From the NCBI GenBank assembly GCA_046331625.1, contig JAXLQL010000032.1, positions 1 to 64,000 of the forward strand: a stretch of 64,000 nucleotides of DNA. Direction: 5' to 3'. Under the pieces are notes generated by a model that was given only the letters and a program-made list of their open reading frames with translations, did no database searches and was not told the origin of the DNA. The translations under genes were made by a program, and so were the position numbers. Source of the DNA: JAXLQL01 sp046331625 (GTDB lineage: Bacteria > Acidobacteriota > Terriglobia > Bryobacterales > Bryobacteraceae). Positions 44,778-53,685 of this stretch are shown one piece after another; within the stretch, counting starts at the first letter, position 1; each line of letters opens with the position of its first letter.

Positions 44778-45332
44778 GTGCAAACAGCCGTCCGCCTGAT
44801 GACCTTTGAGGAGTTCCAGCAACTGCCGGACCCGATCGATGGAACGTACCTCGAGTTGCATCAGGGAGAGGCCGTCAAGACGACGTTTCCTGCCTACCCG
44901 CACGTCTTGCTCCAATTTCGTCTTCGGCAGTTGTTGGAGCCGAGGCTCGCGTCGTTCGGCCTCGTGTTCGTGGAGTTTCCGTTTCGAGCGTTGTCCCAGC
45001 ACGAGGCTCGAAGGGCTGATCTAGGTGTGGTCTCGCACGCACGGTCTGAGGACGCCGCCCTCGGTGCGCCGGAGATCGCGATTGAAGTGCTTTCTCCATC
45101 GAACACTCGGGCCGAGATCGCTGCAAAACGCGATCTCTGTCTCGCCAACGGATCGCTCGAGTTCTGGACGGTGGACCCTAGGCGAAAGACCGTCATGATC
45201 TCCAAGGTCGATGGCTCTGCTGTGACGTATCGCCACGGAGACAGCATCTCTTTCGCCGCGTTTGGAGGCCAGGATTTGCCGGTGTCGATCGTTTTCGAAG
45301 GCGGCGGAGCGACGAGGCCGGATCGCTCCTGA
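44778..45332 (+). CDS. Uma2 family nuclease (copy 1)
   Basis: 184 residues from GTG 44778. Opens QTAVRLMTFEEFQQLPDPID. PD-(D/E)XK-like residues: Asp in RRADLGVVSHA, Glu in IAIEVLSPSNTRAEIAAK and the following Lys, then EFWTVDPRRKTV. Uma2 (DUF820) proteins are predicted DNases of the restriction-endonuclease fold; function unknown, expanded in some phyla. First of four in tandem; spacing to the next is 25 bp with an aggagg ribosome site between. Confidence 0.85.
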   Translation: MQTAVRLMTFEEFQQLPDPIDGTYLELHQGEAVKTTFPAYPHVLLQFRLRQLLEPRLASFGLVFVEFPFRALSQHEARRADLGVVSHARSEDAALGAPEIAIEVLSPSNTRAEIAAKRDLCLANGSLEFWTVDPRRKTVMISKVDGSAVTYRHGDSISFAAFGGQDLPVSIVFEGGGATRPDRS

Positions 45333-45357
45333 AGTAGAATCAATGCAGGAGGTTGCC

Positions 45358-45915
45358 GTGCAAACCGCTGTTCGCCTCGTGACCTATCAAGAGTTCCAGC
45401 AAATGCCGGAACCGCATGGGTATTACCTCGAGCTGCATAACGGAGAAGTCGTCCGCATGACGAATCCCGCTTTTGGACACACCGCCATTCAGCTTCGACT
45501 CCAGGACCTGTTACGGTCTCGGCTGAAAGCATTCGGTCGTGTCGGGACGGAGTTTCCATTTCGGGCACTGCCGGAGTACGAAGGCCGTCGCGCCGATGTT
45601 GCATACGTACCGAAGGCGCGATACGGGGCGACTCCGCTTGGTGACTGCCTTCCAGGAGCGCCCGACTTGACCGTCGAGGTGGTGTCTCCTTCGAACACCC
45701 GAAGAGAGATTGCCGCCAAGAAGGAGCTTTGTTTGACCAATGGCGCGATCGAGTTCTGGACTGTCAGGGGACACGGACGAACCGTCGAGGTCGCTCGAGC
45801 CGATGGCTCCACGGCGACCTACCGTGACGGAGACAGTATCCCGATGACCGCGTTCAGCGTCGCGGACCTGCCCGTCTCGGCGATCTTCGATGTCTTCTCC
45901 GACGACGAAGCGTGA
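45358..45915 (+). CDS. Uma2 family nuclease (copy 2)
   Basis: 185 residues from GTG 45358, placed seven bases after AGGAGG and equivalent to the starts of copies 1 and 4. It keeps the family residues: Asp in GRRADVAYVPK, Glu in LTVEVVSPSNTRREIAAK, Lys, and IEFWTVRGHGRTV. The TGA overlaps copy 3's GTG by four bases, so the two are coupled. Confidence 0.87.
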   Translation: MQTAVRLVTYQEFQQMPEPHGYYLELHNGEVVRMTNPAFGHTAIQLRLQDLLRSRLKAFGRVGTEFPFRALPEYEGRRADVAYVPKARYGATPLGDCLPGAPDLTVEVVSPSNTRREIAAKKELCLTNGAIEFWTVRGHGRTVEVARADGSTATYRDGDSIPMTAFSVADLPVSAIFDVFSDDEA

Positions 45916-46481
45916 TTGCCGTGCCAACCGCTGCCCACCTCGTAGCGTTCGATGAGTTCCAGCAAATACCGGATCCATCCAACGCGGACTTCCTCGAACT
46001 GCACTTCGGCGAGGTGGTCAGGATCCCGGTTCCACCCTTCGAACACTTCGGGATTCAGGCTCGCTTGAACAAACTGCTGTCCCCAAGACTGAGACACTTC
46101 GGCCAGTTCGGAGCCGAGTTCCCGTTTCGCGCTCTTCCGGAGTACGAGGCTCGCCGAGCTCATGACGCAGTCCTCTCCTGGGCGCGATTCAGGGCGACTC
46201 CGCTCGATGATTGCCTGCGCGGAGCTCCCGATTTGACCGTGGAGGTCGTCACCTCATCGACTCGGACTGACGGAATCCCAGCCAAGCGCCAACTCTGCCT
46301 CGCCAACCGATGTCTGGAGTTCTGGGTCGTGCATTGCCCCGCGAGGACGGTTGAGGTTTCTCGCGTGGACGGCTCCAACGCGATCTACGGCGAGGGAGAC
46401 ACAATTCCTCTGGCGACCTTCGGCGGCGCGGATCTGCCCGTCTCTCCGATTTTCGACATCTATGCCCAAGGCGAAGCATGA
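45912..46481 (+). CDS. Uma2 family protein (copy 3, divergent at catalytic positions)
   Basis: 189 residues from GTG 45912, overlapping copy 2. Same frame and ends as its neighbours, but the first catalytic stretch reads RRAHDAVLSWARF, with the conserved Asp displaced. The motif after the Glu is EVVTSSTRTDGIPAKRQLCL in place of EVVSPSNTRREIAAKK. It may be an inactive paralogue kept in the operon. Confidence 0.8.
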   Translation: MIAVPTAAHLVAFDEFQQIPDPSNADFLELHFGEVVRIPVPPFEHFGIQARLNKLLSPRLRHFGQFGAEFPFRALPEYEARRAHDAVLSWARFRATPLDDCLRGAPDLTVEVVTSSTRTDGIPAKRQLCLANRCLEFWVVHCPARTVEVSRVDGSNAIYGEGDTIPLATFGGADLPVSPIFDIYAQGEA

Positions 46482-46517
46482 TCCATTCCTAAAGTACAAT
46501 CGCGGGAGGAGACCGCT

Positions 46518-47080
46518 GTGCAAACCGCCGTTCGCCTCGTGACCTTCGAGGAGTTCCAGCAACTCCCGGAACCGCCCAATGGAGCCTACCTGGAACTGCA
46601 CGGAGGTGAGATCGTCACGATGACGGTTCCCCGCCTTGAGCACATCGCCATACAGGCTCGCTTGCAATATTCGCTACGTCCACGGCTGGAACACCTTGGG
46701 TTCGCGGGCGGGAGTTCCCGTTCCGAGCCCTGCCGGAATACGAGGCCCGCAAGGCCGACGTTGCCGTCATCTCTTGGGACCGCTTTAGCGCAATCGACCG
46801 CGAAGGCGTCCTCAGAGGGGCTCCAGAGCTGGTGATCGAGGTCCTTTCCCCCGCGAACACTCGGGCCGAGATTGCCGCTAAGAGGGATCTTTGCCTTGCC
46901 AATGGATCTGTCGAATTCTGGACAGTTGACGGGAAGAGAAAGACCATCACGGTAGCCCGCCCCGGCGTTACGGCCATCGTCTATTGCGATGGGGACATGA
47001 TCCCTCTCGACTCGTTTGGCGGCTCGCCACTGCCGGTATCCCCTATCTTCGACATTTATTCGAGGACGCTCTACTCCTGA
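46518..47080 (+). pseudogene. Uma2 family gene (copy 4) with a frameshift
   Basis: The first frame matches Uma2 up to RPRLEHLGFAG. A single-base change in GCGGGCGGGAG at about 46711 then shifts the frame; the downstream frame REFPFRALPEYEARKADVAV, followed by VIEVLSPANTRAE and VEFWTVDGKRKT, is otherwise normal to the stop at 47080. An assembly or sequencing error in a G-run is possible and would restore a full gene. Confidence 0.8.
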
Positions 47081-47153
47081 ATCGCGGACTGAACCAAGCC
47101 GCGGTTGACTGCTTTTGATTCAATCACAGAGCATCGTGGAGCATCGTCCATCA

Positions 47154-47181
47154 CCCTCTCCCGCTCCAGTTCGGGAGAGGG
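47154..47181. terminator. strong hairpin between convergent genes
   Basis: CCCTCTCCCG and CGGGAGAGGG form a perfect 10-bp stem with an 8-base loop, located between the Uma2 array and the PEP-CTERM gene. There is no T-run on either side, so it is a possible terminator or an extragenic palindrome. Confidence 0.45.
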
Positions 47182-47208
47182 CGTGAATCACCAGCCTACG
47201 CGCTCCTC

Positions 47209-47898
47209 CTAAGCGTTCCTCCTGCGCCGGCGCGCCAGCCCCACCGCAGCCAATCCCACACCCGTCAGCGCGACCGAAGCCGGCTCGGGCACGGGCGCGC
47301 TCAGCGAAAACGAGTTCGAATCCCCGATTCGATTGATGTCGATGCGCCCGATGTTTTGCGCCGACTGTACCACATACAACAGAGTCGGATTGCCCGGTCC
47401 AGTCTCGCCCGTGAGCGTATACACTCCTCCGCTGAAAGCCCAGTTCGGCATGTACTGCTGCACGAACTCGGCCGAGTTGCCGCTCACGAACACCGCGTCC
47501 GTCATCCAGTGGCTGGTGATCAGCGATCCGCCGGCATCGTAGGCCGAAAGCGTCCACTGCTCCCCGCTGTCGAGATCGCTGAGCCGAAGATAGGTGTCGG
47601 AAGGCAGGTAACCGGCAGCCAACGTCGTGAACGTGTAGGAGTTCACCGTGCCCGACCCCGTGCTGCTCAGCGGACCCGTAGCCGTGAACGTCCCCGCCCA
47701 TCCTCCGGTGGATGCGGGCCACGTTCCCGTGAAGTTTCCGCTTCCGTTCACCAGAGTCGGCGATATGCCCGGCGACGCGCCTACCGGACCCGTAGCCGCA
47801 GGAAACGTGAAGGTACCGCTTCCGCCCGTAAGCACGGTGGATGCGAATGCCGGTGTCCATAGCAGGACGGCACCGGCAATGGTCATTATGGTTCTCAT
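47209..47898 (-). CDS. PEP-CTERM sorting-signal protein
   Basis: 229 residues from MRTIMTIAGAVLLW. Signal peptide, a beta-rich Gly/Thr/Ser body (LTGGSGTFTFPAATGPVGAS), and the C-terminal sorting signal VPEPASVALTGVGLAAVGLA followed by a run of Arg. Such proteins are cleaved and anchored by an exosortase and usually belong to the exopolysaccharide matrix. No exosortase is in the window. Body function unknown. Confidence 0.82.
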   Translation of the reverse strand: MRTIMTIAGAVLLWTPAFASTVLTGGSGTFTFPAATGPVGASPGISPTLVNGSGNFTGTWPASTGGWAGTFTATGPLSSTGSGTVNSYTFTTLAAGYLPSDTYLRLSDLDSGEQWTLSAYDAGGSLITSHWMTDAVFVSGNSAEFVQQYMPNWAFSGGVYTLTGETGPGNPTLLYVVQSAQNIGRIDINRIGDSNSFSLSAPVPEPASVALTGVGLAAVGLARRRRRNA

Positions 47899-47947
47899 GC
47901 CCGGTAGTGCGGAAACCGGCCACATCCGGGGTCACTGCGCGGGCGGC

Positions 47948-49744
47948 TTACCAACCGAGCACGTAGTTGTCTTTCCCCGGACTCGCCCCGCCCGCCATCA
48001 CTCCCGTCGCCGGATCGATCCGGATCATCTTCACCGCGCCCGCCCCCGAAGGCGACCCATACGGCGGTTGATACGGTTGCGCCTGCACCGGATGCCCCAG
48101 CGCCGTGAGCGCCGCGCCCACTTTGTCGGCCAGAAATTGCGGCATCGCCAGTCCGTTGCCCGGATCCTGCGGGTACATCGACACGCGAAAGTTCGAGCTC
48201 ATCACGCATGGCGCTTCCGTAGCCTGTTGCACGTTCATCCCGAACTCCACCACGTTGAGGAACGCCTGCGTCAGCGTCTGCGGAATCGTGTCGCCTCCGG
48301 GCGTGTTCCACGCAAGGAATGGCTTGCCGTCTTTCAGCGCCATCGCGGGTATCGCGCCTTGCCGCGTCCGCTTGCCCGGAGCAATCACGTTGATGTCTTT
48401 CGGGTCGAGCCCGAAATACGATCCGCGATTGTTCAAGACGAATCCCGCGCCTTCTACCACCATGCCGCTTCCGAATCCGCCGTTCACGCTGTGCGTCACG
48501 CTCACCACGTTGCCGAACCGGTCGGCGATCGCGAATGACGAGGTCTGCTCGCCGTCGGCGCGAAGGTCGCGCGCGCTCGCAGCCGTGGCGCCGCCGGGTT
48601 TGTGATAGCGGATCTCGTGCCCCTCGAGGATCGCCTTGCCCGCACGCGGATCGCCCGGCGGAGCCACTCCAGCGATCGCGCGATCCATCTTGATCAAACC
48701 CCGCCGCAGTTCGGCGTAAGGCTTCGAGAGCAATTGGGCGATCGGCGCATCGGGTGCGAACTTCGGATCGGTGATGTAGGGATAGCGGTCGGCGAAGGCG
48801 AGCTTGAAGGCTTCGGTTAGCACGTGCAGGTACTGCGGCGTGTTGTGCCCGAGCTTCTTCAGGTCAAACCCTTCGAGAATGTTCAGCGCCTGGAGCATCA
48901 CGATGCCGCCCGAGTTCGGCGGCGACTGATACACATCGAGTCCGCGATACCGGATCCGCAATGGCTCGGCCTCCTCGGCGTGGAAGCCGGCCATGTCTTC
49001 GTAGCGGATCAACCCGCCGTTGCGCTCGTGGTAGCTCGCCACTTTGCGAGCGATGTCTCCGCGATAGAACGCCTCGGCGCCCTCGCCTGCGATGGTCGAG
49101 ATCGACCGCGCCAGATCCGCCTGCACCAGCCAATCGCCGATCGCTGGAGCCTTGCCGCCCGGTAGGAAAACGGCGCGCGAGCTATCCCATCGCGAGAGCA
49201 TTCCGAACGAGCGTGCGAAGTTGCCCGAGCCCCAAGCGCTGACTGCGTAGCCTTGTGACGCCACTTCAATCGCGTCGGCGAGCAAGGTCTGGTATGGCCG
49301 CGTGCCATACTTGCGCAACAGCGTGTCGAACCCACCTACCGCGCCCGGAACCGCCGTCGACAGCGGACCATCCGCGGGCACTCCGCCAGCCTTGGTGCGA
49401 TACAACTCCGGCGTGGCGAGCTTCGGCGCGCCTCCGCTGCCATTGATCAGAATCACGCGGTCGATGCTCTTGACGTAGGCAAGGATGAAGCCGTCTCCGC
49501 CGAGTCCAGCTTCGCTCGGCTCGGTGACTGCGGTCATGTAGAAAACCGCCACCGCCGCATCGATCGCATTGCCGCCCTCGCGCAACACACGCAGCCCAGC
49601 TTGCGCCTGCAGCGGATGCTCGGCGGCCACCATGCCGTTCTTGCCCATCACCACGGGCCGCCACGTGGGTGCTCCGGCGCCGCTCTGCGCCCAGACTTCT
49701 TCTCCCAGAGTTGCGATCGACATGAGTATGAGTAGAGTGCGCAT
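47948..49744 (-). CDS. ggt: gamma-glutamyltransferase
   Basis: Secreted Ntn-hydrolase that cleaves gamma-glutamyl bonds of glutathione and peptides. 598 residues with signal peptide MRTLLILMSIATLGEEVWAQ. Large-subunit features: GMVAAEHPLQAQAG, NAIDAAVAVFYMTAVTEPS, GLGGDGFIL and DGPLSTAVPGAVGGFDTLL. The autoprocessing Thr is in EQTSSFAIADRFGNVVSVTH, followed by the oxyanion/lid segments FVLNNRGSYFGL and GGDTIPQTLTQAFLNV. Confidence 0.92.
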   Translation of the reverse strand: MRTLLILMSIATLGEEVWAQSGAGAPTWRPVVMGKNGMVAAEHPLQAQAGLRVLREGGNAIDAAVAVFYMTAVTEPSEAGLGGDGFILAYVKSIDRVILINGSGGAPKLATPELYRTKAGGVPADGPLSTAVPGAVGGFDTLLRKYGTRPYQTLLADAIEVASQGYAVSAWGSGNFARSFGMLSRWDSSRAVFLPGGKAPAIGDWLVQADLARSISTIAGEGAEAFYRGDIARKVASYHERNGGLIRYEDMAGFHAEEAEPLRIRYRGLDVYQSPPNSGGIVMLQALNILEGFDLKKLGHNTPQYLHVLTEAFKLAFADRYPYITDPKFAPDAPIAQLLSKPYAELRRGLIKMDRAIAGVAPPGDPRAGKAILEGHEIRYHKPGGATAASARDLRADGEQTSSFAIADRFGNVVSVTHSVNGGFGSGMVVEGAGFVLNNRGSYFGLDPKDINVIAPGKRTRQGAIPAMALKDGKPFLAWNTPGGDTIPQTLTQAFLNVVEFGMNVQQATEAPCVMSSNFRVSMYPQDPGNGLAMPQFLADKVGAALTALGHPVQAQPYQPPYGSPSGAGAVKMIRIDPATGVMAGGASPGKDNYVLGW

Positions 49745-49848
49745 GCGCCCCTCGGCTATTGTACTGGTCGCGCACTATTCCCGTTGCCGGCACGCGCGTA
49801 GAGGCCCGCAAGAAACGCCGATCCCGGCATCAGCGCTTGCCTTGCCAC

Positions 49849-49879
49849 GTAGTGCGGGCTGGGACTTCAGTCCCGCCCG
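49849..49879. repeat. REP-like palindrome, short copy
   Basis: GTAGTGCGGGCT followed by GGGACTTCAGTCCCGCC. Only the second palindrome is complete; the first is reduced to GCGGGCT. It lies 24 bp upstream of the start codon of the PQQ-type propeller gene, within its 5' leader. Confidence 0.7.
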
Positions 49880-49903
49880 AGTTGCTCCGATCTAAAATCA
49901 AGA

Positions 49904-51271
49904 ATGCTTCTCCTCCTGCTCCTCCTCGGAGCCGTCGCCCACGCCGCTGACTGGGACCGCTTCCGTGGACCCAACGGCGCAGGCACATCCGGCGCAACCG
50001 GGCTCCCCACCGAGTTCAGTCCGGAGAAGAACGTCGCCTGGAAAGCCACCGTCCCCTTCGGCCGCTCGTCCCCTATCGTCGCCGGAGGCCGCGTGTTCCT
50101 CACAGCCACCGAGGGCGACAGCCTCGTCACACTCGCCTTTGACGCGGCAACGGGACACCCCGCCTGGCGCCGCGAGATCAAGCGTCCGCGTCAGCAAAAG
50201 ATCTACAAAGCCAACGACCCCGCCTCCCCGACTCCCGCCGCCGACTCGAAGTCCGTCTTCGCCTTCTTCCCCGATTTCGGCATCGCCGCCTACGGCTTCG
50301 ATGGCAAGGAACGCTGGCGCCAACCCCTCGGTCCCTTCGAGAATTTCTACGGCATCGCGTCTTCGCCAGTTGTTGCGAACGGCGCAGTGTACCTGGTTTG
50401 CGATCAGGCCCACGATTCGTTTCTCCTCGCGCTCGATGCCGCCAGTGGCCGCGAACGTTGGCGCACCAATCGGCCGGTAACCGACGGCTGGTCCGTCCCC
50501 ATCGTCCACGGCGATCGCATTCTCGTCTTCGGAACCACACGCGTCGACGCCTACTTCCTCGCCACCGGTGAGCAGGCGTGGTGGATTCCCATCGCCTCCA
50601 ACGGGTCGATGGGCTCACCTCTGATCTACCGTGACTCCGTGATCGTCACTGCTGATGGCTCTGACCAGCCCTGGATGCCTTCGTTCGAATCCACGCTCGC
50701 CAAGCTCGACAAGAACGGCGACAAGCAGCTCTCCGAGGCCGAGTGCAAAGACGAAAAGGAGTGGTTCGAGCATTTCGGCTGGGTCGATTCCAATCACGAC
50801 AAGATGCTCACCGCGGTCGAATGGAACACGGCCCGCTCGCTCGGCCAGGGCGACTACGGCGTGCTCTCCATCTCGCTCGATGGCAAAGGACAGCTCCCGC
50901 CCTCGTCCGTGCGATGGCGCTTCAAACGCAACCTGCCTTACATCCCCGCGCCCTTGATCTATGACGGCGTCTTCTACATGGTGAAAGACGGCGGCATCGT
51001 AACCTCGCTCGATCCCGCCACCGGCGCCGTGCACAAGCAAGGCCGCGCCGAGAAAGCGCTCGGGCCGTACTTCGCTTCTCCGGTCGCCGCCGATGGCAAG
51101 GTTTTCCTGCTCAACGAAGAAGGCAAGCTCAGCGTGCTGAAAGCAGGCGCGCAGTGGGAGTTGCTCGCGATGAATGACCTCGGCGAGGAATGCTACGCCA
51201 CGCCCGCCATTTCTGACGCCAAGCTCTTCGTGCGCACCCGCGGCACGCTCTACGCATTTGCCTCGCGCTGA
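49904..51271 (+). CDS. PQQ-type beta-propeller protein with two EF-hands
   Basis: 455 residues; signal peptide MLLLLLLLGAVAHA. Then PQQ-like propeller blades (DWDRFRGPNGAG; VFLTATEGDSLVTLAFDAATG; AVYLVCDQAHDSFLLALDAA) of the kind found in BamB and alcohol dehydrogenases. Two calcium-type EF-hand loops (DKNGDKQLSEAE and DSNHDKMLTAVEW, about 266-310) interrupt the propeller. Likely periplasmic; no dehydrogenase ligands are evident, so the role is probably binding or assembly. Tail-to-tail with the next gene, six bp apart. Confidence 0.78.
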   Translation: MLLLLLLLGAVAHAADWDRFRGPNGAGTSGATGLPTEFSPEKNVAWKATVPFGRSSPIVAGGRVFLTATEGDSLVTLAFDAATGHPAWRREIKRPRQQKIYKANDPASPTPAADSKSVFAFFPDFGIAAYGFDGKERWRQPLGPFENFYGIASSPVVANGAVYLVCDQAHDSFLLALDAASGRERWRTNRPVTDGWSVPIVHGDRILVFGTTRVDAYFLATGEQAWWIPIASNGSMGSPLIYRDSVIVTADGSDQPWMPSFESTLAKLDKNGDKQLSEAECKDEKEWFEHFGWVDSNHDKMLTAVEWNTARSLGQGDYGVLSISLDGKGQLPPSSVRWRFKRNLPYIPAPLIYDGVFYMVKDGGIVTSLDPATGAVHKQGRAEKALGPYFASPVAADGKVFLLNEEGKLSVLKAGAQWELLAMNDLGEECYATPAISDAKLFVRTRGTLYAFASR

Positions 51272-51277
51272 CCCGCG

Positions 51278-52501
51278 TCAAATGCGCAGGAACAGCTTCC
51301 GCTGATACATCCAATAGAGGATCAGCCAAAACATCGCGAGTATCCCTACGCCACCCAGGAACGGCTCATAGGCCGCGCCGAAGATCTTGAAGACATCCTG
51401 CCCCAGGTGGATCTTGAACGATTGCAGGATGAACCCGTCCCACAGGTGCGCGATCAGGTAGGCCGCGATCGAGTTCATCCCGATTACAGCAAGCCAGAAC
51501 ATCGCTTTCGCCCCAGTCGCGTTCGCGCAGATCCAATGGAACGCAGCCGTGAGCAGGAAACAGCAGCCGCCGCTGAACAGAGTCCAACTCGGAGTCCAGA
51601 TGCGCTTCACCACGGGGCACAGGCCGGTGAAGTGCGTGAACAATCCGCCCGCGAGCAGCGCCACTCCGGCGATCAGAAACTTCCGGTAGGGAATCGCCGG
51701 AGCGCTCTCTCGCAGCCAGCTTCCGCAGATCAGGCCCAGGATCATCGTGCCGAGCGTGGGGATGAAGCTCAGCGTCAAATATCCGCCGCCGTTGAACTCG
51801 AACGGCTTCGGCCGCGGGAACAGATTGAGGAACCAACGGTCGAATGCCGCGCCCATATTCGAGTTCTTGTCCCAATGCGCGGCCAAGCCCGTGTAGTGAT
51901 GTTGCCAGTCAGCCGGGACGCCCACGGCGCCCCAATTGAAGTCCGCTGGCGGCGCCGGGTAGAGCGCGAACGCCGCCCAATAGCCAACCAGGATCACCGC
52001 GAGCGCGATCCAGTGCCAGCGCCGCGGCTTGAATCCGAGCAGGAACAGAATCGGGTATCCCATTCCGATCTGCGACAACGTGTCTTCGAACGTGAAGTTG
52101 GTTTGCAAGCGGCTCATCGATCGCAGAAACACACCGAGCCAGATCAGAATCTGCGACCTCCAGATCGCGTGCCACAGCATCGGCCCGAAGCTCTTGCCCT
52201 TGGCCATGCGGCTCGCGATCGAGTACGGCAGCGCCACTCCCACCAGGAACGAGAATGACGGTTGGATTAGGTCGTGCAGCGAGCATCCCGCCCAGTCGAC
52301 GTGGGTTTGATGGTAGGCGAGCGCGCTCCACAGCCAGCTATCGGGCACGGCGCGCGACACGCGGGCCAGATGGAGCACTTCGGCCATCATGAGGAACATC
52401 ACGAAGCCACGGTAGACGTCGATCGCGGAATTCCGCGCCGGTGCGGTGGCCGGGACGTTGGGGACGCTCGATACGGGTGCCGGAGCAGCAATCGCGGACA
52501 T
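51278..52501 (-). CDS. membrane acyltransferase, DUF5009 / heparan-glucosaminide N-acetyltransferase type
   Basis: 407 residues from MSAIAAPAPV. The conserved start IDVYRGFVMFLMMAEVLHLA and SLHDLIQPSFSFLVGVALPY, about ten hydrophobic segments, and HLWDGFILQSFKIH near the end match the DUF5009/YeiB-like family. Members transfer acetyl groups across the membrane or are of unknown role. A possible ribosome site AGAGG precedes the ATG. Substrate unknown. Confidence 0.78.
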   Translation of the reverse strand: MSAIAAPAPVSSVPNVPATAPARNSAIDVYRGFVMFLMMAEVLHLARVSRAVPDSWLWSALAYHQTHVDWAGCSLHDLIQPSFSFLVGVALPYSIASRMAKGKSFGPMLWHAIWRSQILIWLGVFLRSMSRLQTNFTFEDTLSQIGMGYPILFLLGFKPRRWHWIALAVILVGYWAAFALYPAPPADFNWGAVGVPADWQHHYTGLAAHWDKNSNMGAAFDRWFLNLFPRPKPFEFNGGGYLTLSFIPTLGTMILGLICGSWLRESAPAIPYRKFLIAGVALLAGGLFTHFTGLCPVVKRIWTPSWTLFSGGCCFLLTAAFHWICANATGAKAMFWLAVIGMNSIAAYLIAHLWDGFILQSFKIHLGQDVFKIFGAAYEPFLGGVGILAMFWLILYWMYQRKLFLRI

Positions 52502-52555
52502 GGGGTGACCTCTGGTGGCCATTCTCCCACACCGCTACAATGTTCAGGAACCACC

Positions 52556-53188
52556 ATGGAAATCCACCCGCCATCCGGACCCGTCTCGTCGCCCCGCGAG
52601 TTCTTCATCCACATGTCGATGATCACCATGGGCATCCTGATTGCGCTTTCACTCGAAGGGTTGCGCGAGTGGTATCACCACAAGGCGCTGGTGCGCGAAG
52701 CCAAGGAAATGTTGGCCACCGAGATGCGCGAGAACAAGGGTCGAGTCGACGACAAGCGCCAGAAAAATGTCGTGGTCCAGAAGGACATCGAGTCCGCCGT
52801 CGCAGCCGTGGATGGACTCCTCAAAACCGGCAAGCTGACCGCCAAGGAAATGAAGGTGGGCTATCAGTCCATCGGCCTGCAGGACTCCGCATGGAAGACC
52901 GCGTCCATCACCGGCGCTGTGGGGCATATGTCGTACTCCGAGGTGAAAGGCTACGCCGACGTGTACACGTTACAGGAAGAATTCGTGCGCAATCAGCGGC
53001 GCGGCGTGGAAGCCATTCCCTCTGTCATGAAGAGCTTCCACGGGGTAGATGATCCCTCGCATATGAGCAAAGACGAATTGATGAAGTTCAAAGATCGCGC
53101 CCTGGACCTCCTGGGCGTGCTCCTGCTCGAAGACAGCATTGGAAAAGGCCTCAGCGAAGTCTACGCCAAACATCTGACCGAGAAGTAG
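52556..53188 (+). CDS. single-TM protein of unknown function
   Basis: 210 residues from ATG 52556 after CAGGA. One membrane segment near the start (FFIHMSMITMGILIALSLEG) is followed by a long, charged, helical region: ALVREAKEMLATEMRENKGR, DDKRQKNVVVQKDIESAVAA and KDELMKFKDRALDLLGVLL. Similar membrane-anchored helical proteins occur in Acidobacteriota. The longer frame upstream is discarded because it overlaps the divergent gene. Confidence 0.65.
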   Translation: MEIHPPSGPVSSPREFFIHMSMITMGILIALSLEGLREWYHHKALVREAKEMLATEMRENKGRVDDKRQKNVVVQKDIESAVAAVDGLLKTGKLTAKEMKVGYQSIGLQDSAWKTASITGAVGHMSYSEVKGYADVYTLQEEFVRNQRRGVEAIPSVMKSFHGVDDPSHMSKDELMKFKDRALDLLGVLLLEDSIGKGLSEVYAKHLTEK

Positions 53189-53226
53189 GATCAAGAATCC
53201 ACTGGCTGCGCCGATAAGCCAGTTGC

Positions 53227-53685
53227 GTGCCCCAGATTCAAACAACGCATTTCGGCCTGATCGACTACGAGACCGCGGGTGTCATCGAATTCCCGCAAGG
53301 GTTGCCCGCATTCGAAGCCGAGCGCCAATTCATCCTCATTCAGGAGCCCGCCATGTCTCCGGTGGTCTTCCTCCAGAGCTTGCGGAATGCCGCCCTGGCT
53401 CTGCCAGCCATGCCGGCGGTGGCGGTGGACCCGGGCTTCCAACCGCAACCGAGCGCCGAAGACGTGGCGAGCATCGGGTGCGATGCCCATGCTCCCGTTG
53501 ACCCGGAGTCCTTGTACGTGCTCGCCGTGGTCACCATTTCCGGCGCCGGGCGCGCCACCGCCAATCTCATGGCGCCGATCCTCATTCATCGTGAGCGCCG
53601 TCTCGCGATTCAATCGCTCGAGCCGTGGAACGGCTACTCGCACCAACATGCGCTCGCGCGGCCTGGCGAGGGCACATGCTCGTAA
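53227..53685 (+). CDS. fliW: flagellar assembly factor FliW
   Basis: 152 residues from GTG 53227. TTHFGLIDYETAGVIEFPQG opens the FliW fold; SLYVLAVVTISGAGRATANL MAPILI and LAIQSL follow. FliW binds CsrA and thereby relieves repression of flagellin translation. The gene overlaps csrA by 10 bp, as in many bacteria that pair the two regulators. No other flagellar gene is in the window. Confidence 0.88.
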   Translation: MPQIQTTHFGLIDYETAGVIEFPQGLPAFEAERQFILIQEPAMSPVVFLQSLRNAALALPAMPAVAVDPGFQPQPSAEDVASIGCDAHAPVDPESLYVLAVVTISGAGRATANLMAPILIHRERRLAIQSLEPWNGYSHQHALARPGEGTCS

